A program made the position numbers and the translations under genes. The notes under the pieces are model-generated. The model saw only the letters and a list, made by a program, of their open reading frames with translations, ran no database searches and had not been told where the DNA came from. Positions 9,671-18,997 of a stretch of DNA of 64,000 bases are shown piece by piece; the first letter of the stretch is position 1, and every line of letters starts with the position of its first letter. This DNA is from Shewanella sairae (GTDB lineage: Bacteria > Pseudomonadota > Gammaproteobacteria > Enterobacterales > Shewanellaceae), in NCBI RefSeq assembly GCF_023283535.1, contig NZ_JAKILT010000015.1, forward strand, positions 45,914-109,913. The letters are read 5' to 3'.

Positions 9671-11080
9671 TTAACGCAATTCCCAGGCGCGGTATGAACG
9701 GCCTTTTAGTTTGCCGTTAACTATCTTATGCAAAGCTTTCTTAGCAACTTTACGGTTAACCGCCACATAAGCACGCATATCAGTAATTTTAATCTTACCG
9801 ACTTCGCTGCCTTGAATGCCATCTTCACCAGTCAGTGCACCTAAGATATCACCAGGACGTAACTTCTGCTTTTTACCACCATCAATTTGCAAAGTGGTCA
9901 TGACTGGCTGTACTGGGAACGTATCTAATAAATGCTCAGATGGCAGCGCTTCATTGACGATGTCACGCTCTAGGTAATCTTCAAGCAATGCAATCTTGTA
10001 GCCATCTTCGTCATTATAGAAGGTATGCGCCGAACCTTTACTGCCCGCGCGGCCTGTACGACCGATACGGTGGATATGCACTTCAGTGTCGTAAGCCACA
10101 TGATAGTTAATCACAGCATCAAGTGCATCGATATCAAGACCACGAGCAGCAACGTCAGTCGCTACCATGATAGACACACTCTTGTTAGCAAACTGCAGTA
10201 GGGTTTGATCACGATCGCGCTGCTCAAGATCACCATGCAGTGCAACCACACTAAAACCATCGTTCTTAAGCTGCGCAGCCACATCTTTGGTTTCGCGCTT
10301 GGTATTACAGAACACTACCGCACTTTCTGGGCGGTATTGCAGTAATAATAGTTTTAGCGCACGCATACGATCGTTGTTGTTACCCACTTCATAGAAGTGC
10401 TGGTCAATCGTGCTCGTTGCATGTGTAGACGCGACTTTCACCATTACAGGTTTAAACATGATCTTGTCGGCAATAGACTGGATCTGCTCAGGGAAAGTAG
10501 CACTAAATAGCAGTGTTTGACGCTCGATTGGCATACGCTCCATGATGCCTTCAAGTTCAACCTGAAAGCCCATTTCTAACATGCGGTCAGCTTCATCAAG
10601 CACTAAGGTATGTACGTTTTCTAGATCTAAACGGCCGCGATCTAAGTGATCGATAATACGACCCGGTGTACCAACAATAATATGTGCGCCGTGTTCTAAT
10701 GAACCAATTTGTGGTCCCATTGGCACACCACCACAAAGTGTTAGTACTTTAATATTGTGAATACCGCGCGCTAGAGTACGGATCTCTTTAGCCACTTGGT
10801 CCGCAAGTTCGCGTGTTGGACACAGTACTAAAGATTGAATACGGAAACGCTTTACGTCTAATTTGTGCAATAAGCCTAAACCAAACGCAGCTGTCTTACC
10901 TGACCCTGTCTTACCTTGACCAATAACGTCTTCGCCGTTAAGGATCGCTGGCAAGCTTTGCGCTTGAATAGGTGTCATCGAGTCATAACCCATCGTCTTT
11001 AGGTTATCTAGCAGCTCAGGCTTCAAGTTAAGGCTTGAGAACGGCGCTTGGTCATCGGTATTTGGGACTGTTTGAGTCAA
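9671..11080 (-). CDS. dbpA: ATP-dependent RNA helicase DbpA (23S rRNA-specific)
   Basis: 469 residues from a TTG start at 11080. That start has AGGAAAG at 11085-11091 and gives a length close to E. coli DbpA (457). The frame runs on to 11200 without a better start. DEAD-box motifs: [48 protein letters not shown]. The C-terminal domain (about 390-469, LRPGDILGALTGE then VGKIKITDMRAYVAV) is the DbpA RNA-recognition domain that binds hairpin 92 of 23S rRNA. It acts in large-subunit assembly. The use of TTG may keep expression low. Confidence 0.93.
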   Translation of the reverse strand: MTQTVPNTDDQAPFSSLNLKPELLDNLKTMGYDSMTPIQAQSLPAILNGEDVIGQGKTGSGKTAAFGLGLLHKLDVKRFRIQSLVLCPTRELADQVAKEIRTLARGIHNIKVLTLCGGVPMGPQIGSLEHGAHIIVGTPGRIIDHLDRGRLDLENVHTLVLDEADRMLEMGFQVELEGIMERMPIERQTLLFSATFPEQIQSIADKIMFKPVMVKVASTHATSTIDQHFYEVGNNNDRMRALKLLLLQYRPESAVVFCNTKRETKDVAAQLKNDGFSVVALHGDLEQRDRDQTLLQFANKSVSIMVATDVAARGLDIDALDAVINYHVAYDTEVHIHRIGRTGRAGSKGSAHTFYNDEDGYKIALLEDYLERDIVNEALPSEHLLDTFPVQPVMTTLQIDGGKKQKLRPGDILGALTGEDGIQGSEVGKIKITDMRAYVAVNRKVAKKALHKIVNGKLKGRSYRAWELR

Positions 11081-11352
11081 AGTATCTTTCCTAAGTATGC
11101 ACTGCTGGTTAGGGCGGTTTTCCCCTGGAGGACTCGATACCTTAATCAAGGCGCTCAAATCATGCTTTGCAGTGATCAAATCATGGTGACAAGGCTCCAA
11201 ATCAGCTGGAGCAAAAGTTGTCGTTTTCTATCGGTATAAATTATAGCGCTATTGTAGCAGTAATTCTTTTAGTTGCAGCATGCTCAATAAAGGATAACGA
11301 AGAAATATCATCTATCATTGTCTTTAAAGGTCTATCTATGCACATCACCAAC

Positions 11353-11379
11353 AAAAAAGCTGGCGTTATATGCCAGCTT
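11353..11379 (-). terminator. Terminator for the DUF3313-like lipoprotein gene
   Basis: The stem AAGCTGGC / GCCAGCTT with a 7-nt loop continues into T6 on the minus strand. It lies about 70 bases past the stop of the minus-strand gene. Confidence 0.8.
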
Positions 11380-11449
11380 AATATTAGTCGTATTGGTAAT
11401 CGCTGCACTATAAAATCGAATTGATATGCGAGCGATAAAATTACTGAGC

Positions 11450-12160
11450 TTAAATATTCTCACCACGCAATGTGGCGCCTAAGCGCTCGACCCACCAATC
11501 GACGGCATCTTTAGCGTCATCAGTTGAATCAATCATAGTGCTGAAATCTTTGCTACCAGCCTTTCTATCTATGACCGCCACAATCGGCTTTCCGGTTTGT
11601 GCATCACTTAACATCAATTCAATCGTGGCACTGCCGACATTGGTATGCTCGCCTGTGACCACTTTTGAAATACTAGAGATGCCAAGCCCAAAGGGTAAAA
11701 TACTGCTGGTGACCGCTAAAATCGGGTTGGGGGTTTCGATATTGGTTAAGGCAACACTGACTCTGAGTGTTTTAGCCTTATCGTCATTGGCGGTAGCCTG
11801 CTCTAAATCCGCCTGAGTAATAACCTTAAAGCGTTGACTGGCTTTTTGCTTAATCTGACTGATTAAGTAACGCGACACCTCAACAATGTCTTTATCATCT
11901 AAGTTGTCGTAACGGGTTTTATCATCCAGCACTAACCAAGCTTGATCAACAATCACATTGTCATATTGATTCAAAATGTGGTTCAGATCGTTAACGCTAC
12001 CAATTTTAGGCTGCGCCCAAATCAGATCGCTACCACCTTCAGGTCCGGGACGAAAGTCATCAAATGAGCTAAACATCTGCGAATTTCTATAATCCTGTAC
12101 CGCCCCACAGCCGGTTAATAATAGAGACAAACCTAATAAAAAGAGTCGTGTTACCGTCAT
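11450..12160 (-). CDS. Lipoprotein, DUF3313-like
   Basis: 236 residues with a lipoprotein signal peptide: hydrophobic LFLLGLSLLL, then lipobox LTGC with the modified Cys near residue 18. The mature part has the pattern I associate with DUF3313: an N-terminal stretch about a conserved D, a central alpha/beta region (DLNHILNQYDNVIVDQAWLV), a hydrophobic glycine-rich segment (SSILPFGLGISS), and a C-terminal DAVDWWVERLG. It should be anchored in the outer or inner membrane facing the periplasm. The function is unknown. It is monocistronic, with its own terminator. Confidence 0.75.
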   Translation of the reverse strand: MTVTRLFLLGLSLLLTGCGAVQDYRNSQMFSSFDDFRPGPEGGSDLIWAQPKIGSVNDLNHILNQYDNVIVDQAWLVLDDKTRYDNLDDKDIVEVSRYLISQIKQKASQRFKVITQADLEQATANDDKAKTLRVSVALTNIETPNPILAVTSSILPFGLGISSISKVVTGEHTNVGSATIELMLSDAQTGKPIVAVIDRKAGSKDFSTMIDSTDDAKDAVDWWVERLGATLRGENI

Positions 12161-12321
12161 TATCGTTACTCACTTAGCAGCCACGTTAACAAAGGTGCTA
12201 ACGCTAAACGCGCAAAGTTTACACGACACATAAACCAAAAGACAGCGAAATACACAGCTGTGTACAACAAAGCTTAACTCGTCGCTTAATTGCAATGGCC
12301 GATTAATCGACGAGTTAATCG

Positions 12322-12531
12322 TTAATCGGGATTAAATACCCCAATCACAGCACCAGTGGCTTTTTTGGCGACTTTCTCTTCAGTTTGTTGTTCACGATAA
12401 TCACAGTCGACACACTCTACGGTTTCGATGCCATTTTCTTTAAACAATACGATTGACTCTTTTGATTGGCACTTAGGACATTTAGCGCCGGCTACAAAAC
12501 GTTTTTTCACTTTTTTAGTTGTTATTGTCAT
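12322..12531 (-). CDS. yheV: YheV family putative zinc ribbon protein
   Basis: 69 residues. Two knuckles, CPKC near residues 18-21 and CVDC near 36-39, form a likely zinc ribbon. Basic residues surround it (KKVKKRFVAGAK). It matches the YheV family, which in E. coli sits in the kefB-yheS-yheT-prkB-crp neighbourhood, and yheS follows here divergently. It is cytoplasmic and the precise role is unknown. AGGA lies 9 bases before the ATG. Confidence 0.85.
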   Translation of the reverse strand: MTITTKKVKKRFVAGAKCPKCQSKESIVLFKENGIETVECVDCDYREQQTEEKVAKKATGAVIGVFNPD

Positions 12532-12683
12532 GATTTAAATTCCTATCCATCTATATCGCTATTTTGCCACAAAAGTCGCATCAAGACCGTACTTTTCTAG
12601 GATCTGCCATAGAAGTATCTAGCGGTTCTGGGCTATCATCTGTCCCCAATATTTGCTGTTACTCTGACTTTAAGCCGACTTCA

Positions 12684-14597
12684 ATGATCACCATCACTCA
12701 AGCTCAACTCGTTCGTGGCTCAAAAACCTTGCTCGATGAAACTTCATTAACTGTCTATCCAGGACATAAAGTCGGGCTTGTCGGTGCCAATGGTAGCGGT
12801 AAATCGTCACTGCTCGCACTCATCATGGGCAAGATTAGCCTAGATAAAGGCGAGTTCAACATGCCTAACGGCTGGCAATTGGCCACCGTTGCTCAGGAAA
12901 CCCCAGCGCTTGATGTATCCGCAATAGAATATGTGATTGATGGTGATGCCGAATACCGTGAATTAGAAGCTAAATTACACAAAGCTCAAGAGGCCGATGA
13001 TGGCCATAATATTGCGTTATTACACGGACAAATCGACGCGATTGGTGGCTATGCTATTCACTCGCGCGCAGCAAGCTTATTAGCGGGTTTAGGTTTTAGT
13101 GAGCAAGAACAAAGTAACCCAGTGAAGAGTTTCTCTGGTGGTTGGCGCATGCGCCTTAACTTGGCTCAAGCGTTACTTTGTCGGTCAGACTTATTATTAC
13201 TCGATGAACCAACCAACCACTTAGACTTAGACACTATGTACTGGTTAGAAGGTTGGATTAAGGCTTACCAAGGCACGCTAATTCTGATCAGTCACGACCG
13301 CGACTTTATTGACGGTATTGTCGATGAAATCGTGCATGTCGAAAACGCTAAGCTTAACTATTACAAAGGCAATTACACCTCGTTTGAGCGAGTGCGCGCC
13401 GAGCGCATGGCTCAACAGCAAGTTGCATTTGAGCGCCAACAAAAAGAACGCGCTCATATGCAGTCGTTCGTTGACCGTTTCCGCTATAAAGCCAGTAAGG
13501 CGAAGCAGGCTCAAAGCCGCTTAAAAGCTCTTGAACGCATGGCTGAATTGTTGCCGTCTCAGGCTGATAGTCCATTTCATATGGCGTTTAGAGAGCCAGC
13601 AGCGCTGCCAAACCCACTGGTAACTATGGAGCAAGTCTCTATTGGCTATGGTGAAACCGAGATCCTTAAAAAAGTTCACCTTAATTTAGTACCGGGCGCG
13701 CGTATCGGCCTACTTGGCCGTAATGGTGCAGGTAAGTCGACCTTAGTAAAGCTACTTTCTGGCGAGCTATCGCCAATGCAAGGTAAGTATGAAACCAACC
13801 CCGGCTTAAATATCGGTTACTTTGCCCAGCATCAGTTGGAGTTTTTAAGTTTAGATGACTCGCCATTGCAACACATGGTGCGCTTGGCGCCAACGACGAC
13901 AGAACAAGAGTTACGTAACTTTTTAGGCGGTTATGGCTTTAACGGCGATATGGCTCTCGCGCCCGTAAGACCTTTCTCAGGTGGTGAAAAAGCTCGTTTA
14001 GTATTAGCGCTACTTGTGTGGCAACGCCCTAATCTATTGCTACTCGATGAACCTACCAACCACTTAGACTTAGAGATGCGTCATGCATTAACCATGGCAC
14101 TACAAACTTTTGAAGGTGCAATGATTATCGTATCGCACGATAGGCATTTATTGCGCTTAAGCTGCAGTGACTACTACCTTGTGGACCAAGGTGAAGTTAA
14201 CAGCTTTGAGGGTGATTTAGATGATTACCATCAATGGCTACTCGATGCGGCTAAAAATGCGGGTAAAGAAGAAGCTGTTGAAACCAGCACGCCAATTCAA
14301 GACAAGAAGTTACAAAAGCGCTTAGAAGCAGAACTAAGACAGAAGCTATCACCGCTGAAAAAGGTGCAAACTAAGCTTGAAAAAGATCAGCAAAAAGCCA
14401 ATGACCGTTTAAAAGAGCTCGAAGAGATGCTAGCGGATACTAGCCTTTATGATGCTGATAATAAAGCTAAGCTAACTCAGGTACTCAATGAGCGAACCAC
14501 TTTGACTCAAGGCTTAGAAGAAAGCGAAATGGAATGGCTTGAGATCCAAGAAGAAATTGAAAATATTGAACAAAGCGTTCGCGCTGAAGTCTTATAG
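12684..14597 (+). CDS. yheS: ABC-F family ribosome-associated ATPase YheS
   Basis: 637 residues from the ATG at 12684, the same length as E. coli YheS. An upstream in-frame TTG at 12564 would add 40 residues unlike the family. There are two ABC domains with no membrane segments: Walker A GANGSGKSS and GRNGAGKST, signatures SFSGGWRMRL and PFSGGEKARL, Walker B LLLLDEPTNHLDL twice. A linker of charged helices (FERQQKERAHMQSFVDRF) joins them, and a C-terminal coiled coil covers about 545-637. By family knowledge ABC-F proteins bind the ribosomal E site and modulate elongation on stalled ribosomes. A terminator follows. Confidence 0.95.
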   Translation: MITITQAQLVRGSKTLLDETSLTVYPGHKVGLVGANGSGKSSLLALIMGKISLDKGEFNMPNGWQLATVAQETPALDVSAIEYVIDGDAEYRELEAKLHKAQEADDGHNIALLHGQIDAIGGYAIHSRAASLLAGLGFSEQEQSNPVKSFSGGWRMRLNLAQALLCRSDLLLLDEPTNHLDLDTMYWLEGWIKAYQGTLILISHDRDFIDGIVDEIVHVENAKLNYYKGNYTSFERVRAERMAQQQVAFERQQKERAHMQSFVDRFRYKASKAKQAQSRLKALERMAELLPSQADSPFHMAFREPAALPNPLVTMEQVSIGYGETEILKKVHLNLVPGARIGLLGRNGAGKSTLVKLLSGELSPMQGKYETNPGLNIGYFAQHQLEFLSLDDSPLQHMVRLAPTTTEQELRNFLGGYGFNGDMALAPVRPFSGGEKARLVLALLVWQRPNLLLLDEPTNHLDLEMRHALTMALQTFEGAMIIVSHDRHLLRLSCSDYYLVDQGEVNSFEGDLDDYHQWLLDAAKNAGKEEAVETSTPIQDKKLQKRLEAELRQKLSPLKKVQTKLEKDQQKANDRLKELEEMLADTSLYDADNKAKLTQVLNERTTLTQGLEESEMEWLEIQEEIENIEQSVRAEVL

Positions 14598-14606
14598 TTA
14601 TCTTTT

Positions 14607-14631
14607 AAAGGGAAGCATTGCTTCCCTTTTT
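14607..14631 (+). terminator. Rho-independent terminator after yheS
   Basis: The stem AAAGGGAAG / CTTCCCTTT with a short loop runs into T5, starting about 10 bases after the stop codon. Confidence 0.85.
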
Positions 14632-14666
14632 GTTAATGCCTCTTTTTAAGCTAGGACTAATCATCG

Positions 14667-15131
14667 ATGACATTACCCGGTAGTTTTAACCCCAGCTTTT
14701 ACCAAAGCCTTTGGCAAGATTGTGACGCCATCTATATGCAGCAACAGGCTACTTGCTTAGCACTGCAAGATGACCACCAGCTAAATGTAAACTTACTCCT
14801 ATTGGCGCTATGGCTTGATAGTCACCATCAGCGACTCACTTCCTCTGATTGGCAACAGTTACAGCAAGATCTACTCAGCTGGGAGCAAAGACTATTACTG
14901 CCTTACCGTAAGCTAAGACGCTTAAGCAAAGCCGTACTTGAACAGGCTGAATATCAACAAATGCTGGATGTGGAGTTAATGTTAGAACGCAAGTCACAGG
15001 CTAAGATCCTCATAGCACTCAAGCCTATGGTTCTAGATGAAGTTTACCCTGCTAAAACCGATAGCAATGTGAGTCGCTACTTGGCGCTATTTAACCTTAA
15101 AAGCCAAAACTACCCCAGCCTAAACCAATAA
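14667..15131 (+). CDS. TIGR02444 (DUF2390) family protein
   Basis: 154 residues, all helical and cytoplasmic. The opening FNPSFYQSLWQDCDAIYMQQQ, then LNVNLLLLALWLDSH and WEQRLLLPYRKLRR, matches the TIGR02444 pattern as I remember it. This family commonly lies next to yheS in gammaproteobacteria, which fits. No catalytic motif is visible and the role is unknown. The gene has its own downstream terminator and lies 69 bases after yheS across a terminator, so it is probably transcribed separately or by readthrough. Confidence 0.8.
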   Translation: MTLPGSFNPSFYQSLWQDCDAIYMQQQATCLALQDDHQLNVNLLLLALWLDSHHQRLTSSDWQQLQQDLLSWEQRLLLPYRKLRRLSKAVLEQAEYQQMLDVELMLERKSQAKILIALKPMVLDEVYPAKTDSNVSRYLALFNLKSQNYPSLNQ

Positions 15132-15177
15132 CGAGTTGCACTCTTCGGTTATGGGATAAGTGTTTTAAACGAATACT

Positions 15178-15203
15178 AAAAGGCGAGCTCTGCTCGCCTT
15201 TTT
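15178..15203. terminator. Bidirectional terminator between TIGR02444 gene and GMC oxidoreductase gene
   Basis: The stem AAAAGGCGAG / CTCGCCTTTT has A and T tails on both sides and lies between convergent genes. Confidence 0.85.
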
Positions 15204-15229
15204 AGTCAACTAAACTTTGCTATTACAGG

Positions 15230-16816
15230 TTAAGCCGTCAACTTTTCAGCCAAGCGAGTGGCATTTCTAGCGGTAATGCCATAAATGGATAGCTGTGGAT
15301 TCGCCCCTAAGCTAGTTGGAAAAATAGATCCGTCCATTACAGAGAGGTTCTCGAAGTAATGTGACTCACCAAAACTATTAACCATAGAGACTTTTGGATC
15401 TTCACCGAATGGGCAGCCCCCCATCACATGCGCAGAAGCAACCACGGTTTTCAGTGGCGCTAATTCCATCTCGTTAATCGCTTTTTTAGCCTCATTCCAG
15501 CTCGACAAATAAGGCATACCTTCACTAATCGGCAAAACCTGTTGTGCGCCAGCAGCAAATTGTAATTCAGCCATACTGGCAAAGGCACGGCGCGCAGCAC
15601 GCCAGAAGGCATCGGTTAATGGGTAATCCAATGCAAAACCATTTTCAGTCAGCTTAACTTGCCCGCCTTGGCTATTTTCATGATAACCATCACGCACTAA
15701 TGCGATTGTCACTTGCAGCTGATTAAACTTCTCCATCAACTCAGCATGGCTTTTACCATAACCAATCGTTTTTGAGGCGATTAAAATAGGGTGGATCGGC
15801 GGCACTTCAAGCTTGTAGCCAAGTTCGCCGTCAGCACCATTTTGCCAAACAAACTCATCAGAGTAGATAGATTGCGGCGCGCCGCTATGGCCATTGATAG
15901 GGTCACTAAACACAGCGCCACTAAGCAAGGTTGGGTGTAAAAAAGTGCGTTTACCGATTATCTCATGCGGGTCTGGCAGCTTAGAGCGCAACATGATTGT
16001 TGGGGTATGAATTGCGCCCGCAGCCAAAATATAGTGCTTGGCCTTAAACATAACTTCAATCGCTAATGGCTTCATATTGTCATCAACAGCTTGGGCTTTT
16101 ACTGCAAAGACTTTGTCATTATGGTGCTCTAGTTTCATCACTTTAGCTTGGCTCACTAATGTTGCCCCGGCCTCAAGTGCAGCTGGTATCGTGGTGACTA
16201 ACATCGACTGCTTAGCATTAACGGGGCAGCCCATACCGCAATAGCCGGTGTTCCAACAGCCTTTAACGTTGCGCTTAATCACTGTGTGCTGCCAACCCAA
16301 TTGCTCACAACCTTGCTTCAATGCTTGATTGTTTCGATTAGGTTCATACGCCCATTTACTGATATTGAGCCGCTGTTCCATTTTTTCAAACCAAGGGTCA
16401 AGCTCTGCCCGAGACAAACCTTCTACCGATTTGCTCTGCGACCAATATTCAAGTGCGGGCTCAGGCGTACGAATTGAAGTGGTCCAATTGACCGTAGTAG
16501 AGCCACCTACTGCCCGACCTTGAAAAATACCAATGGCTTTATCAGCGGTTTTCATTCCAGCGGCTTGTTGATAAAGATCAGGGTAAGCGCGGCGCTCTTC
16601 CATATTAAAGTTACTAGATGATTTAAGCGGACCACCCTCAACAATAATAACTGATAAACCTGCTTGTGTGAGGATCTCAGCGGCAACACCGCCTCCCGCA
16701 CCACTGCCAACTATCACAACATCGGCTTCTAAGGTTTGGCTTTCACTGAGCTGAGCCGCATTTATATGCGCCCAGCCAGAATCCAGTCCTGTTACAATAG
16801 GATCTTCAATGGCCAT
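15230..16816 (-). CDS. GMC-family FAD-dependent oxidoreductase (gluconate 2-dehydrogenase large-subunit-like)
   Basis: 528 residues. The FAD dinucleotide-binding motif VIVGSGAGGGVAAE lies near 35-48. The second GMC signature region is AVGGSTTVNW near 102-112. A C-terminal catalytic region contains SAHVMGGCPFGEDP and the closing NPQLSIYGITARNA. GMC enzymes oxidise alcohols, sugars or sterols. A Tat-exported gluconate-dehydrogenase-subunit-3-like partner is encoded just upstream on the same strand, so I infer a two-subunit dehydrogenase. The cysteine-rich stretch CWNTGYCGMGCP is typical of the family's bacterial long-chain alcohol/steroid branch. The substrate is unknown. AAAGGA precedes the ATG. 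Confidence 0.9.
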   Translation of the reverse strand: MAIEDPIVTGLDSGWAHINAAQLSESQTLEADVVIVGSGAGGGVAAEILTQAGLSVIIVEGGPLKSSSNFNMEERRAYPDLYQQAAGMKTADKAIGIFQGRAVGGSTTVNWTTSIRTPEPALEYWSQSKSVEGLSRAELDPWFEKMEQRLNISKWAYEPNRNNQALKQGCEQLGWQHTVIKRNVKGCWNTGYCGMGCPVNAKQSMLVTTIPAALEAGATLVSQAKVMKLEHHNDKVFAVKAQAVDDNMKPLAIEVMFKAKHYILAAGAIHTPTIMLRSKLPDPHEIIGKRTFLHPTLLSGAVFSDPINGHSGAPQSIYSDEFVWQNGADGELGYKLEVPPIHPILIASKTIGYGKSHAELMEKFNQLQVTIALVRDGYHENSQGGQVKLTENGFALDYPLTDAFWRAARRAFASMAELQFAAGAQQVLPISEGMPYLSSWNEAKKAINEMELAPLKTVVASAHVMGGCPFGEDPKVSMVNSFGESHYFENLSVMDGSIFPTSLGANPQLSIYGITARNATRLAEKLTA

Positions 16817-16904
16817 AAACGCGTCCTTTATCTTGAGCTTTTATTATCTTCGCCCGCTTGGTTAGCATCCGTATTAATAGCGCCGAAAGTAATCCAATTA
16901 ACAT
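16806..16904 (-). CDS. Candidate 32-residue membrane peptide between small subunit and GMC genes
   Basis: This small frame starts on the stop codon of the upstream gene (TGATG overlap) and ends 11 bases inside the GMC gene. The N-terminus MLIGLLSALLIRML is hydrophobic enough for a short membrane helix. It is followed by a basic segment (TKRAKIIKAQDKGR), giving a positive-inside pattern. Ribosome entry could come from the GAGGATAGG in the end of the upstream gene. The frame fills the whole gap and couples both neighbours, which is why I report it. No homologue is known to me and it could be chance. Confidence 0.4.
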   Translation of the reverse strand: MLIGLLSALLIRMLTKRAKIIKAQDKGRVYGH

Positions 16905-17419
16905 CACGGCCTATCCTCTAAGAAACTCGGCTTAGCGTAATGCAATCGACTCCAGTGCTCAGGGCTTGAGTAGTAACTGGCCATGACCAGTTCACGTAAG
17001 CCTTGATAGGCAGTGACCATCATATCAAGATAACTTGTACGCCAACTTTGCAGCATATCGATGAGTTCAGACTGATTACGCATCATCAGCGGAGTGACGC
17101 TGCCAGTTAATATAAGCAGACCTAAGCGACCTTCAAGCATCCCAAGTAGCTGTTCTAGCTCTGCTTGGCTGTCTTGAGGCAAAATTGAAATAGTGTGTTC
17201 AATCGCATCTAATGTACGGTTAATCGCATCACGTTTTAAGGTTGCAACATCTGGTAAAGCACCATCTAAAAAAACGGGCACTAATACGCTAAATAACAAA
17301 CGGTGTTTGTCATCTAGTCCTTTGTTGACCGCTATATAATCTGAAGAGCAGTAATTCACTCCCAGTGCGATACAGGCTGTGCCAGCTAATGCTGTTGTGA
17401 TAAAAGTCCGTCGTTCCAT
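16904..17419 (-). CDS. Tat-exported small subunit, gluconate 2-dehydrogenase subunit 3-like
   Basis: 171 residues. It begins with a twin-arginine-type signal (ERRTFITTALAGTACIALGV), which implies folded export to the periplasm. The body is helical with the size and layout of gluconate 2-dehydrogenase subunit 3 family proteins: LLFSVLVPVFLDGALP near 40-56, and a C-terminal SWRTSYLDMMVTAYQGLRELV. Such subunits accompany flavin GMC dehydrogenases, and the GMC gene follows in the same transcription direction. RBS AGAGGA precedes the ATG. It probably chaperones or co-exports the flavoprotein. Confidence 0.8.
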   Translation of the reverse strand: MERRTFITTALAGTACIALGVNYCSSDYIAVNKGLDDKHRLLFSVLVPVFLDGALPDVATLKRDAINRTLDAIEHTISILPQDSQAELEQLLGMLEGRLGLLILTGSVTPLMMRNQSELIDMLQSWRTSYLDMMVTAYQGLRELVMASYYSSPEHWSRLHYAKPSFLEDRP

Positions 17420-17599
17420 CGCGTCCTCTAATTCTTATCATGGTATTTTTATGGCGCTCAAGCCTGTTTACTCTGTCAGAGTTTGAAACGCTTACAACTG
17501 GAAACAAAGTCAATAAACAGCCCAAATTCAAGTTGTGCTACACTCTGCTGATAATAACAACTAAACACACGTTTTAATTTTCAGCAATAGCCAATAATT

Positions 17600-18580
17600 A
17601 TGAGCCAAATATTTTCACCACCTTGGTGGGCCAGAAATCCCCATGTGCAAACGATCCTCCCTGTACTGACTAAAGTGGACAGACCAGAACTAAAACGTGA
17701 AAGATTAGAGTTGGCAGACGGCGACTTTATTGATCTCGATTGGCAAGGTAGCCCCGCAGCTGAACAACCTATTTTAGTGATTATCCATGGCCTTGAAGGC
17801 AGTGCAGAGTCGCATTATGCTCGTAGGATTTTAGCCGAGAGTAAAACCTTAGGCTTAAGTGCAGTAGTGCATCATCACCGTAGCTGCTCGGGTGAGTTAA
17901 ATAGACTACCCCGTGGTTATCACAGCGGCGATACCGAAGATCTTCATTGCACACTACAACACTTAAAAAATCGTTTCCCAAATAATGCATTGCTCGCGGT
18001 AGGCTATAGCTTGGGTGGTAATGTGCTAGTTAAGTATCAAGGTGAGCAACAGCAACACAGCTTAATCACCAAAGCTGTAGCCGTATCGGCGCCGCTACAA
18101 CTAGGCTCTTGTGCTAACCGTTTAGAAAAAGGCTTTTCCAAAGTTTACCAGAGTTATTTAATTAAGCAGTTACAGCAAAAAATGCGCGGTAAAGTCGCTA
18201 ATCCTGATTTAGCCCCTAAAATGCCAATTACCCATCACGATATCGAACAACTCAACACCTTTTACGCATTTGATGATAAAGTCACAGCGCCGCTGCATGG
18301 TTTTGAAAATGTCGATGATTACTATACTCGCGCAAGCGGTATGCCTTATTTAAGTAAGATCTGTAAACCGACCTTGGTTATTCATGCAAAAGATGACCCT
18401 TTTATGACCCCAGCTGTCATCCCTAACTCTCAACAGCTATCCACTCACGTGCAATATGAACTGCATGCTAATGGCGGCCACGTTGGCTTTATCGATGGAG
18501 GTAGTCCGTGGCGACCACGCTACTACCTTGAAAAACGCATTTTAAACTTTTTAACCTCTTTGGAAGCATCCGTATGTTAG
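17600..18580 (+). CDS. yheT: Alpha/beta hydrolase YheT
   Basis: 326 residues, usual YheT length. The N-terminus PPWWARNPHVQTILPVL is characteristic. The oxyanion region is IIHGLEGS, the nucleophile elbow GYSLGG holds the catalytic Ser, and the C-terminal part carries an Asp (HAKDDPF) and a His (NGGHVGFI) to complete the triad. The family comprises carboxylesterase/thioesterase-like enzymes and the physiological substrate is not established. The stop overlaps the next ATG by seven bases, so it is coupled to yheU, with prkB beyond, as in E. coli. Confidence 0.93.
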   Translation: MSQIFSPPWWARNPHVQTILPVLTKVDRPELKRERLELADGDFIDLDWQGSPAAEQPILVIIHGLEGSAESHYARRILAESKTLGLSAVVHHHRSCSGELNRLPRGYHSGDTEDLHCTLQHLKNRFPNNALLAVGYSLGGNVLVKYQGEQQQHSLITKAVAVSAPLQLGSCANRLEKGFSKVYQSYLIKQLQQKMRGKVANPDLAPKMPITHHDIEQLNTFYAFDDKVTAPLHGFENVDDYYTRASGMPYLSKICKPTLVIHAKDDPFMTPAVIPNSQQLSTHVQYELHANGGHVGFIDGGSPWRPRYYLEKRILNFLTSLEASVC

Positions 18581-18828
18581 TGCCTTATGAGTCTCTAGTG
18601 CAGCTGCCTAGCGAAACCTTTGATAACTTAATAAAAGAATACCTCATTAGCCAAGTCGAAGATGGCAGTTTTTCTGGTGATGGTGAACACAGTATGGAAA
18701 GAGCAATTGTTCAGTGCAAAGCTGCGCTTAAGCAAGGGACTTTGGTTGTGGAATACAGCGAGGAAGAAGAATCAATCGGTATTAGACGCAAAGAAGATAT
18801 CGTCGTCCAAGATTGGCAGCAAGATTAA
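18574..18828 (+). CDS. yheU: YheU family protein
   Basis: 84 residues. The family signature is present: IPY-like opening VPYESLVQLPSETFDNLIKE, then a charged middle (VEDGSFSGDGEHSMERAI) and VQCKAALKQGTLVVEYSEE. It is cytoplasmic with no known function. It overlaps yheT by seven bases, which keeps the yheT-yheU pair. The acidic C-terminus is ordinary for the family. Confidence 0.9.
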   Translation: MLVPYESLVQLPSETFDNLIKEYLISQVEDGSFSGDGEHSMERAIVQCKAALKQGTLVVEYSEEEESIGIRRKEDIVVQDWQQD

Positions 18829-18997
18829 TATCACGCAGTAAAAGCTTGCTCTTGGCTGAGGTCATAGATTGACCTAAGCCAAGTGAAGCCGTATAAATGA
18901 ACACTATCAGCACAAGCTTCTTACCTTAATCACTATAAATGAGTCTTAAATAGACCCTGTGCAGGTGATAGTTAACTCTCTTTCTTTGGGTAAAAAA

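Noticed and set aside
11218..11424. Small plus-strand frame between dbpA and the lipoprotein gene
   Set aside because: It crosses the terminator hairpin at 11353-11379 and shows no credible start signal or family pattern.
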